From the NCBI GenBank assembly GCA_900019385.1, contig FIZJ01000007.1:70801-120614 (forward strand): a stretch of 49,814 bases of DNA, in the 5' to 3' direction. The translations under genes were made by a program, and so were the position numbers. Under the pieces are notes generated by a model. The model was not told the origin of the DNA. It searched no databases and saw only the letters and a list, made by a program, of their open reading frames with translations. Positions 24,827 through 34,091 of the stretch are shown piece after piece; positions within the stretch are counted from its first letter, which is position 1; each line of letters starts with the position of its first letter. This DNA comes from an uncultured Clostridia bacterium (GTDB lineage Bacteria; Bacillota; Limnochordia; Darwinibacteriales; DTU012).

Positions 24827-26893
24827 TTGAAGCATGAGTATCGGGTGGTACCCTTGGAAGTGCGGCGGCGAAGCAAGGCCCGCCAAAAGCAGCAGGCGCT
24901 TGCGCTTGACGTGCCTGTGCTGACCGTCTTGGCCGGTTTTTTTCTCGCCCGAGCCCTGCTGTTGGACGAGCTGTTGCCATTTGGGCCCGCGTTTATCGCA
25001 GCCGTCTACCGCGGGCCAAAGCCCAGGCCTGCCTGGGCGCTGTTGGGCGTCGCGGCGGGATACGCATCGTTGAATCCAACCGGCACGGCGCTGCCGATCT
25101 ATCCGTATTACGCGGCCACCATGCTGGTTTGGCTGGCAGGGGGCAGCAAGGCGCTGCGCCCAAAAGACAGCTACTGGGTCTTCTGGTTTTTCGCAGCTTT
25201 TCTTGGGGTGAGAGCCCCTCTGACAATCCGTCTGTTGGGAAGCAGTTACCCCATGATCTGGTTTGCCGCCGTCGGAGAGGCTGTGATCGCCGCAGCCGCC
25301 TACAGCATGTTTTCCACATTTGTCCACAGCAAGCGGATGTACGCGTTGGATGTGAAGGAGTTTCAAATCGGGCTGATGCTGGCGGCTGTTTTTGTTGGAG
25401 CCGACCTGGTGATTTACCAGTTCCCGCTGCGGATGCTGATCATGTTTTACCTGGTTTTGGCGGCGGCAAGGATCGGCCGCGCCGGGCTGGCCTTGATGAT
25501 CGGCCCTCTCATTACCTTGATCGCACTCTTGGTCAAGCTCCCGGTGGAGTTGGCGGTAATGGTGGTTGTGGTGGCGGTGGCCGCCGGTTTCTTGGCACAT
25601 CTGCCCTTGGGTTTGCTTATTGCGAGCCTGATGGGGTATCTGCTCACTTTTGGCCTTCCGGTGGAGCCGGAGACTGTCAAATACTTGCTCATGCCTGCTC
25701 TGGCCGCGTTGGCCGTTTACTTGACTCCTGCCCAGCGGCTGCGGCAGCTGGAGCGGCTGCTTCCCGGGACTAAGCAGCACACCCTCAAGCAGGCTTCCCA
25801 TACAATGCGGGCTCAAGAGATCCTGGAAGCCCGGGTGGAACAGTTTTCACAGGTTTTTCACGAATTGGCGGCTGTTCTGGAGGAAAGCACGTTTGTGGCT
25901 CAGCAGTTGGAAAACATGGCCCAGATCATTGCGCAGCTCAGTGCCGAACTGGGTACACAGGCTGAATTTGCCGAGGCAATCGAGGACAAGCTGTGGCGGA
26001 ACCTGGACTCGGCGGAACTTAAGGAACTGACGGTGCTGCAGCAGGACGGAAGCTTCCTGGTGTCGGGTAAGTGCCACAGCCAGTGCGGTTCGTTCTGGTG
26101 CAATCAAGTCGCCAAGGAATGCGGGGATCTGTTGGGAGGAAGCTTCGCTGTGACGAGGCGCCGCTGCCTGGTGTCGGGGCAGTGCGGATTTGACATTTCC
26201 ACTAAAGCAAGGTATGTTGTAGATGTAAAGACTGCCAAGATTGCCCAAGGCAGAGTGTCGGGGGACAGTAACGCCATCTTTGCCTTGTCGGCGAACCGGG
26301 TCGGGCTTTTGATCAGCGACGGAATGGGCACAGGCGAACGGGCAGCGAGCTACAGCCTGGCCACCATCAGGCTTTTGGAAAAAATGATCCGCGTCGGTTA
26401 TGACCCCGGCTTGGCGGTGAAGGTGATCAATCAGGTTCTTTTGGCCCGCAGCATGGCAGACAGCTTTGCCACCATCGATTTTGTCATCGTCGATTTGGAA
26501 ACAGGTCAGCTTGAGTTTCTCAAAATCGGCGCGGCCGCCAGTTTCATCAAGCGGGGGCGCAACGTCGAGGTTGTGCAGAACCATGCCCTGCCGGTAGGCA
26601 TCCTCAACCATGTGGAAGTGGAACCGGAGCGGCGGCTGCTTTATGAAGGCGACTACCTCGTCATGGTCACCGACGGGGTGCTGGAGTCTCAAGGCCAGAT
26701 GGTCAATAAGGAGCAATGGATGTGCCAAATCCTCAGGCGAGCCGATGACGGGCAGGACTGCCAGGAAATGGCCAATCAGCTGCTGCTGCAGAGCATAGAG
26801 GCAGCCGGCGGCGGAGTGGTGGACGACATGATGGTCCTGGTGGCAAAGCTTGTGCGGAATGATCCGGAAATTCATCCATACCAAAGGAGTTAG
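24827..26893 (+). CDS. spoIIE: Stage II sporulation protein E (PP2C phosphatase)
   Basis: 688 aa, shorter than the ~827 aa of Bacillus SpoIIE. Residues about 25-320 hold ~10 transmembrane helices. A linker region with Cys-rich segments (CHSQCGSFWC, RRRCLVSGQCG) follows. The C-terminal PP2C domain has metal-binding Asp residues in ISDGMGTGER (Asp about 498), MVTDGVLE and VDDMMVLV. It dephosphorylates SpoIIAA in the forespore and so activates sigma-F. GGGG at 24814-24817 is 9 nt from TTG 24827; the ATG at 24818 abuts it. It probably forms an operon with tilS, 5 nt downstream. Confidence 0.92.
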   Translation: MKHEYRVVPLEVRRRSKARQKQQALALDVPVLTVLAGFFLARALLLDELLPFGPAFIAAVYRGPKPRPAWALLGVAAGYASLNPTGTALPIYPYYAATMLVWLAGGSKALRPKDSYWVFWFFAAFLGVRAPLTIRLLGSSYPMIWFAAVGEAVIAAAAYSMFSTFVHSKRMYALDVKEFQIGLMLAAVFVGADLVIYQFPLRMLIMFYLVLAAARIGRAGLALMIGPLITLIALLVKLPVELAVMVVVVAVAAGFLAHLPLGLLIASLMGYLLTFGLPVEPETVKYLLMPALAALAVYLTPAQRLRQLERLLPGTKQHTLKQASHTMRAQEILEARVEQFSQVFHELAAVLEESTFVAQQLENMAQIIAQLSAELGTQAEFAEAIEDKLWRNLDSAELKELTVLQQDGSFLVSGKCHSQCGSFWCNQVAKECGDLLGGSFAVTRRRCLVSGQCGFDISTKARYVVDVKTAKIAQGRVSGDSNAIFALSANRVGLLISDGMGTGERAASYSLATIRLLEKMIRVGYDPGLAVKVINQVLLARSMADSFATIDFVIVDLETGQLEFLKIGAAASFIKRGRNVEVVQNHALPVGILNHVEVEPERRLLYEGDYLVMVTDGVLESQGQMVNKEQWMCQILRRADDGQDCQEMANQLLLQSIEAAGGGVVDDMMVLVAKLVRNDPEIHPYQRS

Positions 26894-26898
26894 AGTGT

Positions 26899-28272
26899 GT
26901 GAACGCCGATCTGCTGACAGAATTTGTGGCCAATATTAAGGCCCGTCAGCTTCTAGAGCCTGGTGACAAAGTGCTGGTCGCCGTCAGCGGCGGGTCCGAC
27001 TCCATGGCGCTCTTGCATTTGCTCTGCCGGGCGGAGCTGGCTCCTTTGGGAGTCTTTCACCTCAATCACCGGCTGCGTCCCGAAGCCGAGCAGGAAGCTC
27101 AATTTGTCGCCGAATACGCCCAGAAGCTTAAACTGCCTGTATACACATATGAAAGCGATATCAAAGACTGGGCTTTTAAACAGCGGATTTCGGTGGAGAC
27201 GGCGGCCCGGGAAATGCGCTACCACCTGCTTGGGGAGTGCATGGAAAAACATGGTTTCACCAAGGCCGCTCTGGGGCATCATAAGGATGATCAGGCCGAA
27301 ACAGTGCTGCTGCACTTGATCCGCGGCAGCGGATTACCCGGGTTGGCAGGCATGAAACCCAAACGGGACCGTTTCATCCGGCCGCTGCTGCCTTTCACCA
27401 AGGAACAGATCCTCGGCTACTGCCGTGCTTTTGACATTACTTACCACCAGGATCACTCCAATTTCAGCCGTGAGTATGAACGGAACAAGCTGCGGCTGGA
27501 ACTGATTCCCCTGATCGAGTCCAAGCATAACCCCAGGTTCCGCCATCATCTGGCGCAGCTGGCGGATATCGCCGGCGCTGAGGACCAGGAACTGGCGGAT
27601 CAGGTGCGGCGGATGCTTCCCGAGCTTGCCTATGGGAAATACGGTGTGACACATCTTAAGCGGGACAAGTTCTGCCGGCTGTCTCTCGCTTTTCAGCGCC
27701 GGGTTCTGCAGAGTCTGATCTCCGAAGCCCGGCAGAGCCCCCAATGGGCTTCGTTTGAACACATTGAGACTTTAAGGGCACTGATCTTGCATAATGACTG
27801 TTTCACTTATAAATTGCCCCAATTAACAGTGATTGGCGAGTCGAATAATATAGTGTTCGGTGAACCACAGACACCTGAGTGGGAACCGGGGCCTTTGCCT
27901 GTGCCTGGCACCGTGTCGGCAGGCGATTTTCGGATCCGGACCGAGATTGTGGCCTTAGACCGGGACTACACCTGTGACGGACAGGGTGAGGACTTTGCCC
28001 TGGATGCGCTGCGCCTGCCCTTGGTTTACCGGCGGCGCCAACCCGGTGATGCGATGCAGGTATTCGGCGGGACCGGCAAAAAAAAGATCAAGGATCTGAT
28101 GATTGAAGCCAAAATCCCTCGGTACCTTCGGGATCATATCCCTGTCATCTGCGATCAAGAGGACATCCTATGGGTATGTGGTGTCAGAAGAAGCGAAAAA
28201 GGGCGGGTTACCCCTGACACCAAAGCAATTCTCCGTATAATATTGGAGGATGTCAAAACATTGCCATCATGA
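26899..28272 (+). CDS. tilS: tRNA(Ile)-lysidine synthetase
   Basis: 457-aa enzyme that converts C34 of the CAU-anticodon tRNA-Ile2 to lysidine using ATP. PP-loop SGGSDS spans residues 30-35. Other motifs are VFHLNHRLRPEA, GHHKDDQAETVLLHLIRGSGLPGLAGM and a C-terminal TilS domain ending WVCGVRRSEKGRVT. GTG start is 9 nt after AAAGGAG. In Bacillus hprT lies between tilS and ftsH; here it is absent and ftsH follows directly from its own promoter. Confidence 0.95.
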   Translation: MNADLLTEFVANIKARQLLEPGDKVLVAVSGGSDSMALLHLLCRAELAPLGVFHLNHRLRPEAEQEAQFVAEYAQKLKLPVYTYESDIKDWAFKQRISVETAAREMRYHLLGECMEKHGFTKAALGHHKDDQAETVLLHLIRGSGLPGLAGMKPKRDRFIRPLLPFTKEQILGYCRAFDITYHQDHSNFSREYERNKLRLELIPLIESKHNPRFRHHLAQLADIAGAEDQELADQVRRMLPELAYGKYGVTHLKRDKFCRLSLAFQRRVLQSLISEARQSPQWASFEHIETLRALILHNDCFTYKLPQLTVIGESNNIVFGEPQTPEWEPGPLPVPGTVSAGDFRIRTEIVALDRDYTCDGQGEDFALDALRLPLVYRRRQPGDAMQVFGGTGKKKIKDLMIEAKIPRYLRDHIPVICDQEDILWVCGVRRSEKGRVTPDTKAILRIILEDVKTLPS

Positions 28273-28289
28273 TCAGCCTGTGCTATAAT
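28261..28289 (+). promoter_or_regulatory. Promoter of ftsH, overlapping the end of tilS
   Basis: TTGCCA (28261-28266), 17 bp, TATAAT (28284-28289) with an extended TG (TGC TATAAT). The -35 is inside the last codons of tilS. Confidence 0.8.
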
Positions 28290-28369
28290 AAAAAAACATG
28301 GGTGGATTCATGCATTGGTTTTAGCCTGGTTAGACGGCAGTGGACCGTGTTTGGAAAGGAGGTTGCATT

Positions 28370-30286
28370 TTGCATAGATTCCTTCGACAAATCAGCCTTT
28401 ATCTGTTGATCACCATCATTCTCGTGATGGTTATCCAAGGCATGTACCAATCTGTAGATCCGGTCAAGGACTTGACCTATACAGAGTTGAACAACTATAT
28501 AAAGGACAGACAGGTAAAGACCGCAGTGTTAATCGGAGAGCAGGGCATTGAGGGCACTTTGACGGACGGGACCAGGTTCCGGTCAATGGTCCCGGCTGGC
28601 AAAATGGCAGAAATCAGTGACTTGCTCATTGAACAGAATGTCGCTGTGGAGGCACAGCTTCCCCAAGGCACGTCTTGGTGGGTGGCGCTGCTGCCCAATA
28701 TTATCACTTTGGTGGTTTTTGTCGCCATCTGGCTGTTTGTCCTCAATCAAATGCAGGGCAGCAACAACAAGGCCATTTCGTTCGGCAAGAGCCGGGCCCG
28801 CCTGCATACAGACGACAAAGGGCGGGTCACCTTCAATGACGTGGCCGGGGTGGACGAGGCCAAGCAAGAGTTGGTCGAGATTGTCGAGTTCCTCAAGCAT
28901 CCCAAGAAATTCGCCGACCTGGGAGCCAAGATTCCCAAGGGTGTACTGCTGGTAGGGCCGCCCGGAACGGGCAAGACTTTGCTGGCCCGGGCTGTGGCCG
29001 GTGAAGCCGGCGTGCCGTTTTTCAGCATCAGTGGCTCAGAATTTGTAGAGATGTTTGTTGGGGTCGGCGCCTCCCGCGTCAGGGATTTGTTCGACACAGC
29101 CAAGAAAAACGCTCCCTGTCTGTTGTTTATCGACGAACTGGACGCCGTGGGCCGGCAGAGAGGCGCCGGGCTTGGCGGCGGCCACGACGAGCGGGAGCAG
29201 ACCTTGAACCAGCTCCTGGTTGAGATGGATGGGTTTGAGATCAACTCCGGCATTATCGTCATGGCGGCCACCAACCGCCCCGACGTGCTGGATCCAGCCC
29301 TGCTGCGTCCAGGCAGGTTCGACCGCAAAGTGGTCGTGGAACGGCCGGATTTAATCGGCCGGGAGGAAATCCTGAAGATCCATGCCCGCAACAAGCCGCT
29401 GCACGGGGTTGACCTCAAAGTGCTGGCGAAAAGGACTCCCGGCTTCGCTGGAGCGGATTTGGAGAATCTGTTGAATGAAGCGGCGATTCTCGCCGCCCGC
29501 AAAGGCCAGAAGAAGATCACCATGCTGGAATGTGAAGAAGCTATTGACAGGGTGATCATGGGGCCTGAGAAGAAACGGCGTGTCCTTACAGAGGAGGACG
29601 TGGCGGTCTTCGCCTACCACGAGGCTGGGCACGCGGTGGTGGCCTATTACCTGCCTGAGGCCGATCCGGTGCACAAAGTGAGCATCATCGGGCGCGGCCA
29701 GGCTGCAGGGTATACCATGTACCTTCCGGAAACCGAACGCTATGTGATGACCAAAACCAAGCTGCTGACCGAGCTCACCGCCATGCTCGGGGGGCGGGCC
29801 GCGGAGATTCTGGCGTTCAATGAAGCAAGCACCGGTGCTCAAAATGATTTGGAACGGAGTACAAAGATCGCACGTAAGATGGTAATGGAATGGGGAATGA
29901 GTGAGAAACTGGGGCCCTTGACCTTCGGCAATCCCGGCGGCGAAGACTTGGTGTTTTTAGGCAGAGATATCTCCCGGGACCGCAACTTCAGCGAGCAGAT
30001 TGCCGCCGCCATCGACAGTGAAGTTCGGAATATCATTGAAAGCTCCTACCAGAAAGCGCTGGATATTCTGACTGAACACCGGGACCGCCTGGATGCCCTG
30101 GTGGAAGTGCTGAAAGCAAGAGAAACGATCACCAGGGAAGAATTCGAAGCGATCATGGAAGGCAGGGACCTGCCAGAACCCGCTGTTGATGTGCCGGAAC
30201 AGGTGGCGGCCATCAAGGAAGAGGAACAGAAGCAGCGGGAACCGATTATCAAGCCGAAGCAGGAACCGGTAGTAGGTGTCGAATAG
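28370..30286 (+). CDS. ftsH: ATP-dependent zinc metalloprotease FtsH
   Basis: 638-aa membrane AAA+ protease for quality control of membrane and regulatory proteins. It has an N-terminal helix (residues 7-25), an extracytoplasmic domain, a second helix near residue 105-125, Walker A GPPGTGKT (196-203), Walker B LLFIDELD, the SRH region and zinc site HEAGH (417-421). TTG 28370 is 7 nt after AAAGGAGG; the longer frame from 28340 has no ribosome site. The C-terminus is charged. An imperfect GC-rich hairpin follows the stop. Confidence 0.96.
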   Translation: MHRFLRQISLYLLITIILVMVIQGMYQSVDPVKDLTYTELNNYIKDRQVKTAVLIGEQGIEGTLTDGTRFRSMVPAGKMAEISDLLIEQNVAVEAQLPQGTSWWVALLPNIITLVVFVAIWLFVLNQMQGSNNKAISFGKSRARLHTDDKGRVTFNDVAGVDEAKQELVEIVEFLKHPKKFADLGAKIPKGVLLVGPPGTGKTLLARAVAGEAGVPFFSISGSEFVEMFVGVGASRVRDLFDTAKKNAPCLLFIDELDAVGRQRGAGLGGGHDEREQTLNQLLVEMDGFEINSGIIVMAATNRPDVLDPALLRPGRFDRKVVVERPDLIGREEILKIHARNKPLHGVDLKVLAKRTPGFAGADLENLLNEAAILAARKGQKKITMLECEEAIDRVIMGPEKKRRVLTEEDVAVFAYHEAGHAVVAYYLPEADPVHKVSIIGRGQAAGYTMYLPETERYVMTKTKLLTELTAMLGGRAAEILAFNEASTGAQNDLERSTKIARKMVMEWGMSEKLGPLTFGNPGGEDLVFLGRDISRDRNFSEQIAAAIDSEVRNIIESSYQKALDILTEHRDRLDALVEVLKARETITREEFEAIMEGRDLPEPAVDVPEQVAAIKEEEQKQREPIIKPKQEPVVGVE

Positions 30287-30304
30287 CGCAAAAAATGGGG
30301 CCGG

Positions 30305-30340
30305 AAGTTCCCGCCCGGTTGGCACACCGGCCGGGAACTT
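30305..30340 (+). repeat. Strong GC-rich hairpin between ftsH and folB
   Basis: AAGTTCCCGCCCGG and CCGGCCGGGAACTT form a ~14-bp stem with one mismatch and an 8-nt loop. No T run follows, so it may stabilise or partially stop the ftsH mRNA rather than act as a full terminator. Confidence 0.55.
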
Positions 30341-30382
30341 ACATAAGATGTTACGAATGGCATTTTTCAAGGAGGTAGTGCT

Positions 30383-30736
30383 GTGTCGGACAAAATAGTG
30401 TTGAAAAACATGGTTTTCTACGGCTATCATGGTTCTTTTGCCGTGGAAAAGGAGTTGGGTCAGAAAATCGCCGTCGATCTGGAAGTCTACACTGACTTGC
30501 AGAACCTCCAAGACGACACCGAGCTATCTTTCAATTATGTGGACGCGTACACAGTCATCAAGGAGATTGTGGAAGAACAGGAGTTCAACCTCGTGGAAAC
30601 AATGGCGGAGACCATCGCCGAGCAGATCCTGTCGTCCTATGACGTGGAGAAGGTAGTGGTCAGGGTTCGCAAAAGCCAAGTCCCGGTGGGAGGTTATGTG
30701 GATTACCTCGAGGTGGAAATCGTCCGCCCGCGTTAG
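30383..30736 (+). CDS. folB: Dihydroneopterin aldolase
   Basis: 117 aa, the standard FolB length. It carries FYGYHGSFAVEKELGQKIAVDLEV at the front, a mid-protein SFNYVDAYTVIKEI and VETMAETIAEQIL with the catalytic-site Glu, and the C-terminal VRKSQVPVGGYVDYLEVEIVR with the catalytic Lys. It cleaves dihydroneopterin to 6-hydroxymethyl-dihydropterin in folate synthesis. GTG start after AAGGAGG. It stands alone; folP and folK are not adjacent. A strong terminator follows. Confidence 0.93.
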   Translation: MSDKIVLKNMVFYGYHGSFAVEKELGQKIAVDLEVYTDLQNLQDDTELSFNYVDAYTVIKEIVEEQEFNLVETMAETIAEQILSSYDVEKVVVRVRKSQVPVGGYVDYLEVEIVRPR

Positions 30737-30748
30737 ACGATGTGATAT

Positions 30749-30797
30749 AAAAGCCCAGGAGAGTCTGGTTTTCAGCTCCCCTGGGCTTTTTGTTTTT
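30749..30797. terminator. Bidirectional terminator between folB and the Na/Pi transporter gene
   Basis: AAAAGCCCAGG (30749-30759) / CCTGGGCTTTT (30780-30790) with T and A runs on both sides, between convergent genes. Confidence 0.88.
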
Positions 30798-30803
30798 GGG
30801 CTT

Positions 30804-32429
30804 TTACTGGACAACTTCCTCTGTGGCCATCGAGGCCCCGGTAACAGCTTCCGCTAGGTTGTTGGCATGGTCGGCGATCCGCTCTAGGGTGCTGATCACA
30901 TCCAGGAATAGGACCCCCGCTTCCGGATGGCACTTGCCTTCATTGAGGCGCTTAATGTGGGTTTCGCGGTAAAGTTTTTCCAGATTGTCTATCTCGTCAT
31001 CTTCCAAAATCAGGCTCTGGGCGTCTTCGACACTCTCAGTGCGGAGCACTTCGATAGCTCTGGCATACACCGATTCCACTTTGCTGTACATGGTGTTCAG
31101 TTCTTCCACAGCCATCTCGCTGAAGCTGATATTGTGCTGAATCCGCTCCTGGGCCAGTTCTGCGATATTGGTGGACAAGTCCCCCACCCTTTCCACATCG
31201 TGGACGGAATGGAGCAGATTGGTGATTTTTTTGTGCTGCTTAAGGGTCCAGGGATTGCCTGAGGCTTCGGTCAGATAGACGATGATCTCCTTTTCCAACA
31301 AGTTGAGGGTTTCTTCTTTTAGCATCACGCTGTCCACCAGTTTTGGATCGGCTTTCATGAATGCATGGAACGACTCCCACAGCATCTGCATGGAGATTTC
31401 GCACATCCGCAGAGCTTCGCGGGTGGCGGCGATCAGCGCGGCTGGTGTGTGGAGGATGTTCCGGTCCAAGTACTGCGGTCTGACACCGGGGCCGTGTTCC
31501 TCGCCGGGGACAAGCCATTCAATGAAGCGGACGTACTGCTTGATGAAAGGATAGAAGAGCAGCGTGTTGCCCACGTTGAATATGGTATGAGCGTTGGCGA
31601 TTTGCCGAGCCACGGTGGTGCCGGAATGGGTGACTACCCAGATAAACGGTTTGAGCAGGATTATAAAAACGATTACGCCGACAATCTTGAACACCACATG
31701 TGACACGGCGGCCCGTTTGGCGGCCACATTGGTTCCGATGGAAGCCAAAAGCGCGGTGATGCATGTGCCGATGTTGGCACCGAAAGCGAGGGCGATTCCC
31801 GAAGGCACGTCGACCAATCCCTGCAGGGCCAGGGCGATAACCAAGCTCGTAGTGGCGCTGCTGCTCTGAATGATCACGGTGAACAAGGTTCCGGCAATGA
31901 CGCCGAGGATGGGGTTGCGGCCGAAGTTGACCAGCATGTTGATGAAGGGTTCGTATTCTTTCAGCGGGCTGATGCTTTGACTCATGATCTTTATTCCGAA
32001 AAACAGCATGCCGAAGCCGAGCGTGGCGAGGCCAATGGACTGAATCTCTTTCCTGCGGCTGAGAAAATTCATGATGGCGCCAATTCCAAGAATGGGCAGG
32101 GCGAAGTCGCTGATGTCAAAGGCTACGATCTGTGCTGTGATGGTGGTGCCGATAGCGGCTCCCATGATCGTGCCCACTGCTTGGCTGAGGTTCATCAATC
32201 CTGCGTTGACGAAACCTACTACCATCACCGTGGTGGAACTGCTGGATTGAATGAGCATCGTGGCCAACGCTCCTGTGAGGATGGCGACGATCGGGCGGGA
32301 TGTGAATAATTCCAGGATGCGTTTCAGTTTGTCTCCGGCGGCGTTTTGGAGGCCCTCAGACATCTTGGCGATCCCAAAAAGAAAAAGGCCAAGGCCTCCT
32401 ATCAAACCGAATATAATATCTAAACTCAT
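30804..32429 (-). CDS. Na+/phosphate cotransporter family protein with PhoU domain
   Basis: 541-aa protein. The N-terminal ~310 residues are NptA/PNaS-type with ~8-9 helices and the two inverted-repeat motifs QSSSSTTVMVVGFVNAG and QSSSATTSLVIALALQG. The C-terminal ~210 residues are a PhoU-like helical domain (HSVHDVERVGDLSTNIAELAQERI, LERIADHANNLAEAV) with metal-binding ExxxD patterns. It likely imports or exports phosphate with Na+ and is regulated by its PhoU part. ATG 32429 follows GCGAGGTAGG; the longer frame has no ribosome site. The gene is convergent with folB. Confidence 0.9.
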   Translation of the reverse strand: MSLDIIFGLIGGLGLFLFGIAKMSEGLQNAAGDKLKRILELFTSRPIVAILTGALATMLIQSSSSTTVMVVGFVNAGLMNLSQAVGTIMGAAIGTTITAQIVAFDISDFALPILGIGAIMNFLSRRKEIQSIGLATLGFGMLFFGIKIMSQSISPLKEYEPFINMLVNFGRNPILGVIAGTLFTVIIQSSSATTSLVIALALQGLVDVPSGIALAFGANIGTCITALLASIGTNVAAKRAAVSHVVFKIVGVIVFIILLKPFIWVVTHSGTTVARQIANAHTIFNVGNTLLFYPFIKQYVRFIEWLVPGEEHGPGVRPQYLDRNILHTPAALIAATREALRMCEISMQMLWESFHAFMKADPKLVDSVMLKEETLNLLEKEIIVYLTEASGNPWTLKQHKKITNLLHSVHDVERVGDLSTNIAELAQERIQHNISFSEMAVEELNTMYSKVESVYARAIEVLRTESVEDAQSLILEDDEIDNLEKLYRETHIKRLNEGKCHPEAGVLFLDVISTLERIADHANNLAEAVTGASMATEEVVQ

Positions 32430-32548
32430 GAACCTACCTCGCTTCCTCAAAAAAATCCCCATCATAGATTCGGTACGATGCTCCGAAATCCTGCAAAATC
32501 TTACAGCCGGTGTGCTAACACGTTGATAAGGAAGTGTTAAATAAATCC

Positions 32549-32692
32549 CTAGTCCAGCTCTCGAAGCTCGCGGCGGTAGGCTTTGCCGAGAGAAATCAAG
32601 CCTCGCTTTTTGGCTTCACGGTCCAGCCTTTTGTCCTGTGCGAGGGCGATCATGGCGTTTTTTATCATCTTAAGCTTTTCCTGCCGGGTCAC
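32549..32692 (-). CDS. Uncharacterised 47-aa basic protein
   Basis: This small gene is between spmB and the Na/Pi transporter gene on the same strand. GTG 32692 sits 7 nt after a near-perfect AAAAGGAGG site. The product (starting VTRQEKLKMIKNAM, ending RRELRELD) is highly basic and helical, with many Lys/Arg and no Cys, and a predicted long amphipathic helix with a central Gly-Leu-Ile-Ser-Leu-Gly turn. No signal peptide or membrane segment is seen. It follows spmB by ~70 nt. A nucleic-acid-binding or spore-associated role is possible, but I recognise no family. Confidence 0.6.
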   Translation of the reverse strand: MTRQEKLKMIKNAMIALAQDKRLDREAKKRGLISLGKAYRRELRELD

Positions 32693-32764
32693 AGCTATAC
32701 CTCCTTTTAGGATCATTATGTGCAGGCTAGTCCAAACTTATGCCAAAAAATGGAAGCGCCGCCC

Positions 32765-33298
32765 TCAGCCAAAAATCAGGCGGACGATCAACACAGACAC
32801 TAAAAACCCGGCTAGATCAGACACGAGCGCGGCGGGAAGGCAGTGGCGGATCTTGCGGATGCCCACAGCGCCGAAATAGACAGTCAGGACATAGAATGTT
32901 GTTTCCGTGCTGCCCTGCATGGTGGCGGCGATCAGCCCGATCTGCGAATCGGGCCCATGCTCTTGGATAATCGCCGCCAGTGTGCTCAAAGCCCCGGAAC
33001 CGGAGAGCGGCCTGATCAAGGCCAAAGGAATCACTTCTTCGGGAATCCCCACTAGAGCGGCGGCGGGAGTGAGCACACGCATCACAAACTGCATCATCCC
33101 TGTTCGCTGAAAAACCCGGATCGCCACGAACATGGCCACCAAATAGGGGATGATCCGCACCGCGGTGTTGAACCCTTCCTTGGCGCCTTGGACAAAACTT
33201 TCATAAACGGGGACTTTGCGGGCCAGGCCAATTGCCGGTATGATTATCATCAGGGCAGGGATTGCCCAGGTGGAAAACAGATTAATGGCGTAGATCAC
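32765..33298 (-). CDS. spmB: Spore maturation protein B
   Basis: 177-aa membrane protein with ~5 helices and the nucleoside-recognition (Gate-like) fold. Features are IIPAIGLARKVPVYESFVQGAKEGF, LIRPLSGSGALS and GPDSQIGLIAATMQGSTETTFYV. With SpmA it takes part in spore core dehydration. GTG start overlaps the spmA stop by 4 nt (GTGA), giving translational coupling. Length matches the Bacillus protein. Confidence 0.93.
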   Translation of the reverse strand: MIYAINLFSTWAIPALMIIIPAIGLARKVPVYESFVQGAKEGFNTAVRIIPYLVAMFVAIRVFQRTGMMQFVMRVLTPAAALVGIPEEVIPLALIRPLSGSGALSTLAAIIQEHGPDSQIGLIAATMQGSTETTFYVLTVYFGAVGIRKIRHCLPAALVSDLAGFLVSVLIVRLIFG

Positions 33299-33888
33299 AG
33301 TTTCATTCCTCCTGTGCGGGCTTTCCTGAGGAAATAGTCGGCAATTACGGCAGCAGCCGTGGAGGCGGCTGTGGCGGCAATAGTCGGGCCTACGATCGCG
33401 GTGGGATCATGGGAATTGGCGGCGGCCCTTAAAGCGATCACCGTGGTGGGAATCAGCGTAAGGCTGGACGCTGTTATTGCTGTAAACGTGCACATACTAT
33501 TACTTGCAGTGTCTTTGCTGGGGTTCAACTTCTGCAGCTCTTCCATGGCTTTGATGCCCAGCGGTGTGCAGGCATTGCCAAGGCCTAGGAGGTTGGCGCT
33601 CATGCTCAAGACGATAGCGCCCATGGCTGGATGATCGGGAGGTACTTCCGGGAACAGAACCCTGGCCAGGGGGCGGATCAATCTCGCCAAAACCTTGATT
33701 AACCCGGCGTCCTCGGCGATTTTCATCAAGCCCGACCAGAATGCGATTATGCCGATCAATCCTAAGGCGGTTTTCACCGCTTCTTCCGCGCCGCTGACGG
33801 TGGCCCGTGTGACGGTCTGGATGTCGCCCTGGATGGCGGCAGCCGCTATTCCGCAAGCCAGCATCGCGAACCAGATAATGTTGATCAT
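33295..33888 (-). CDS. spmA: Spore maturation protein A
   Basis: 197-aa membrane protein. It has NIIWFAMLACGIAAA, LGLIGIIAFWSGLMKIAEDAGL, the conserved VLSMSANLLGLGNACTPLGIKAM block and SMCTFTAITASSLTLIPTTVIALR. ATG 33888 is 8 nt after GGAGG; the GTG three codons upstream abuts that site. It heads the spmA-spmB pair. No dacB gene lies upstream as in Bacillus; instead the divergent ctsR operon begins ~200 bp away. Confidence 0.93.
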   Translation of the reverse strand: MINIIWFAMLACGIAAAAIQGDIQTVTRATVSGAEEAVKTALGLIGIIAFWSGLMKIAEDAGLIKVLARLIRPLARVLFPEVPPDHPAMGAIVLSMSANLLGLGNACTPLGIKAMEELQKLNPSKDTASNSMCTFTAITASSLTLIPTTVIALRAAANSHDPTAIVGPTIAATAASTAAAVIADYFLRKARTGGMKL

Positions 33889-34045
33889 GCCGTCCACCTC
33901 CGCTGTAATTGATATGCCGCCGGCGGCGGGATTATTGCTAAAATCTGCGATACCGCAAGCAAATCAGCGGAAAACGGAGAATTACAGGGCCTGACGTTGC
34001 CTGACCTAAAAACACCGCCCTTGCCGCAGGCTTGTTTGGAAATGC

Positions 34046-34051
34046 TATAAT
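34046..34051 (+). promoter_or_regulatory. -10 element of the ctsR operon promoter
   Basis: TATAAT with extended TGC just upstream; a possible -35 (TTGCCG, 34021-34026) has a long 19-bp spacing. The CtsR operator begins 10 nt downstream. Confidence 0.7.
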
Positions 34052-34060
34052 AAAAGCGAA

Positions 34061-34077
34061 GGTCAGATATGGTCAGA
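34061..34077 (+). promoter_or_regulatory. CtsR operator (heptad direct repeat)
   Basis: GGTCAGA-TAT-GGTCAGA: two identical heptads separated by 3 bp, matching the CtsR arrangement (A/G)GTCAAANAN(A/G)GTCAAA except A to G in the sixth base of each heptad. It lies between the -10 and the ctsR start, as expected for autorepression. Confidence 0.88.
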
Positions 34078-34091
34078 AAAGGAGGCGCATC

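Noticed and set aside
25847-26884. 345-codon minus-strand frame inside spoIIE
   Set aside because: Antisense shadow of a well-supported PP2C gene, composition typical of a shadow, no family features.
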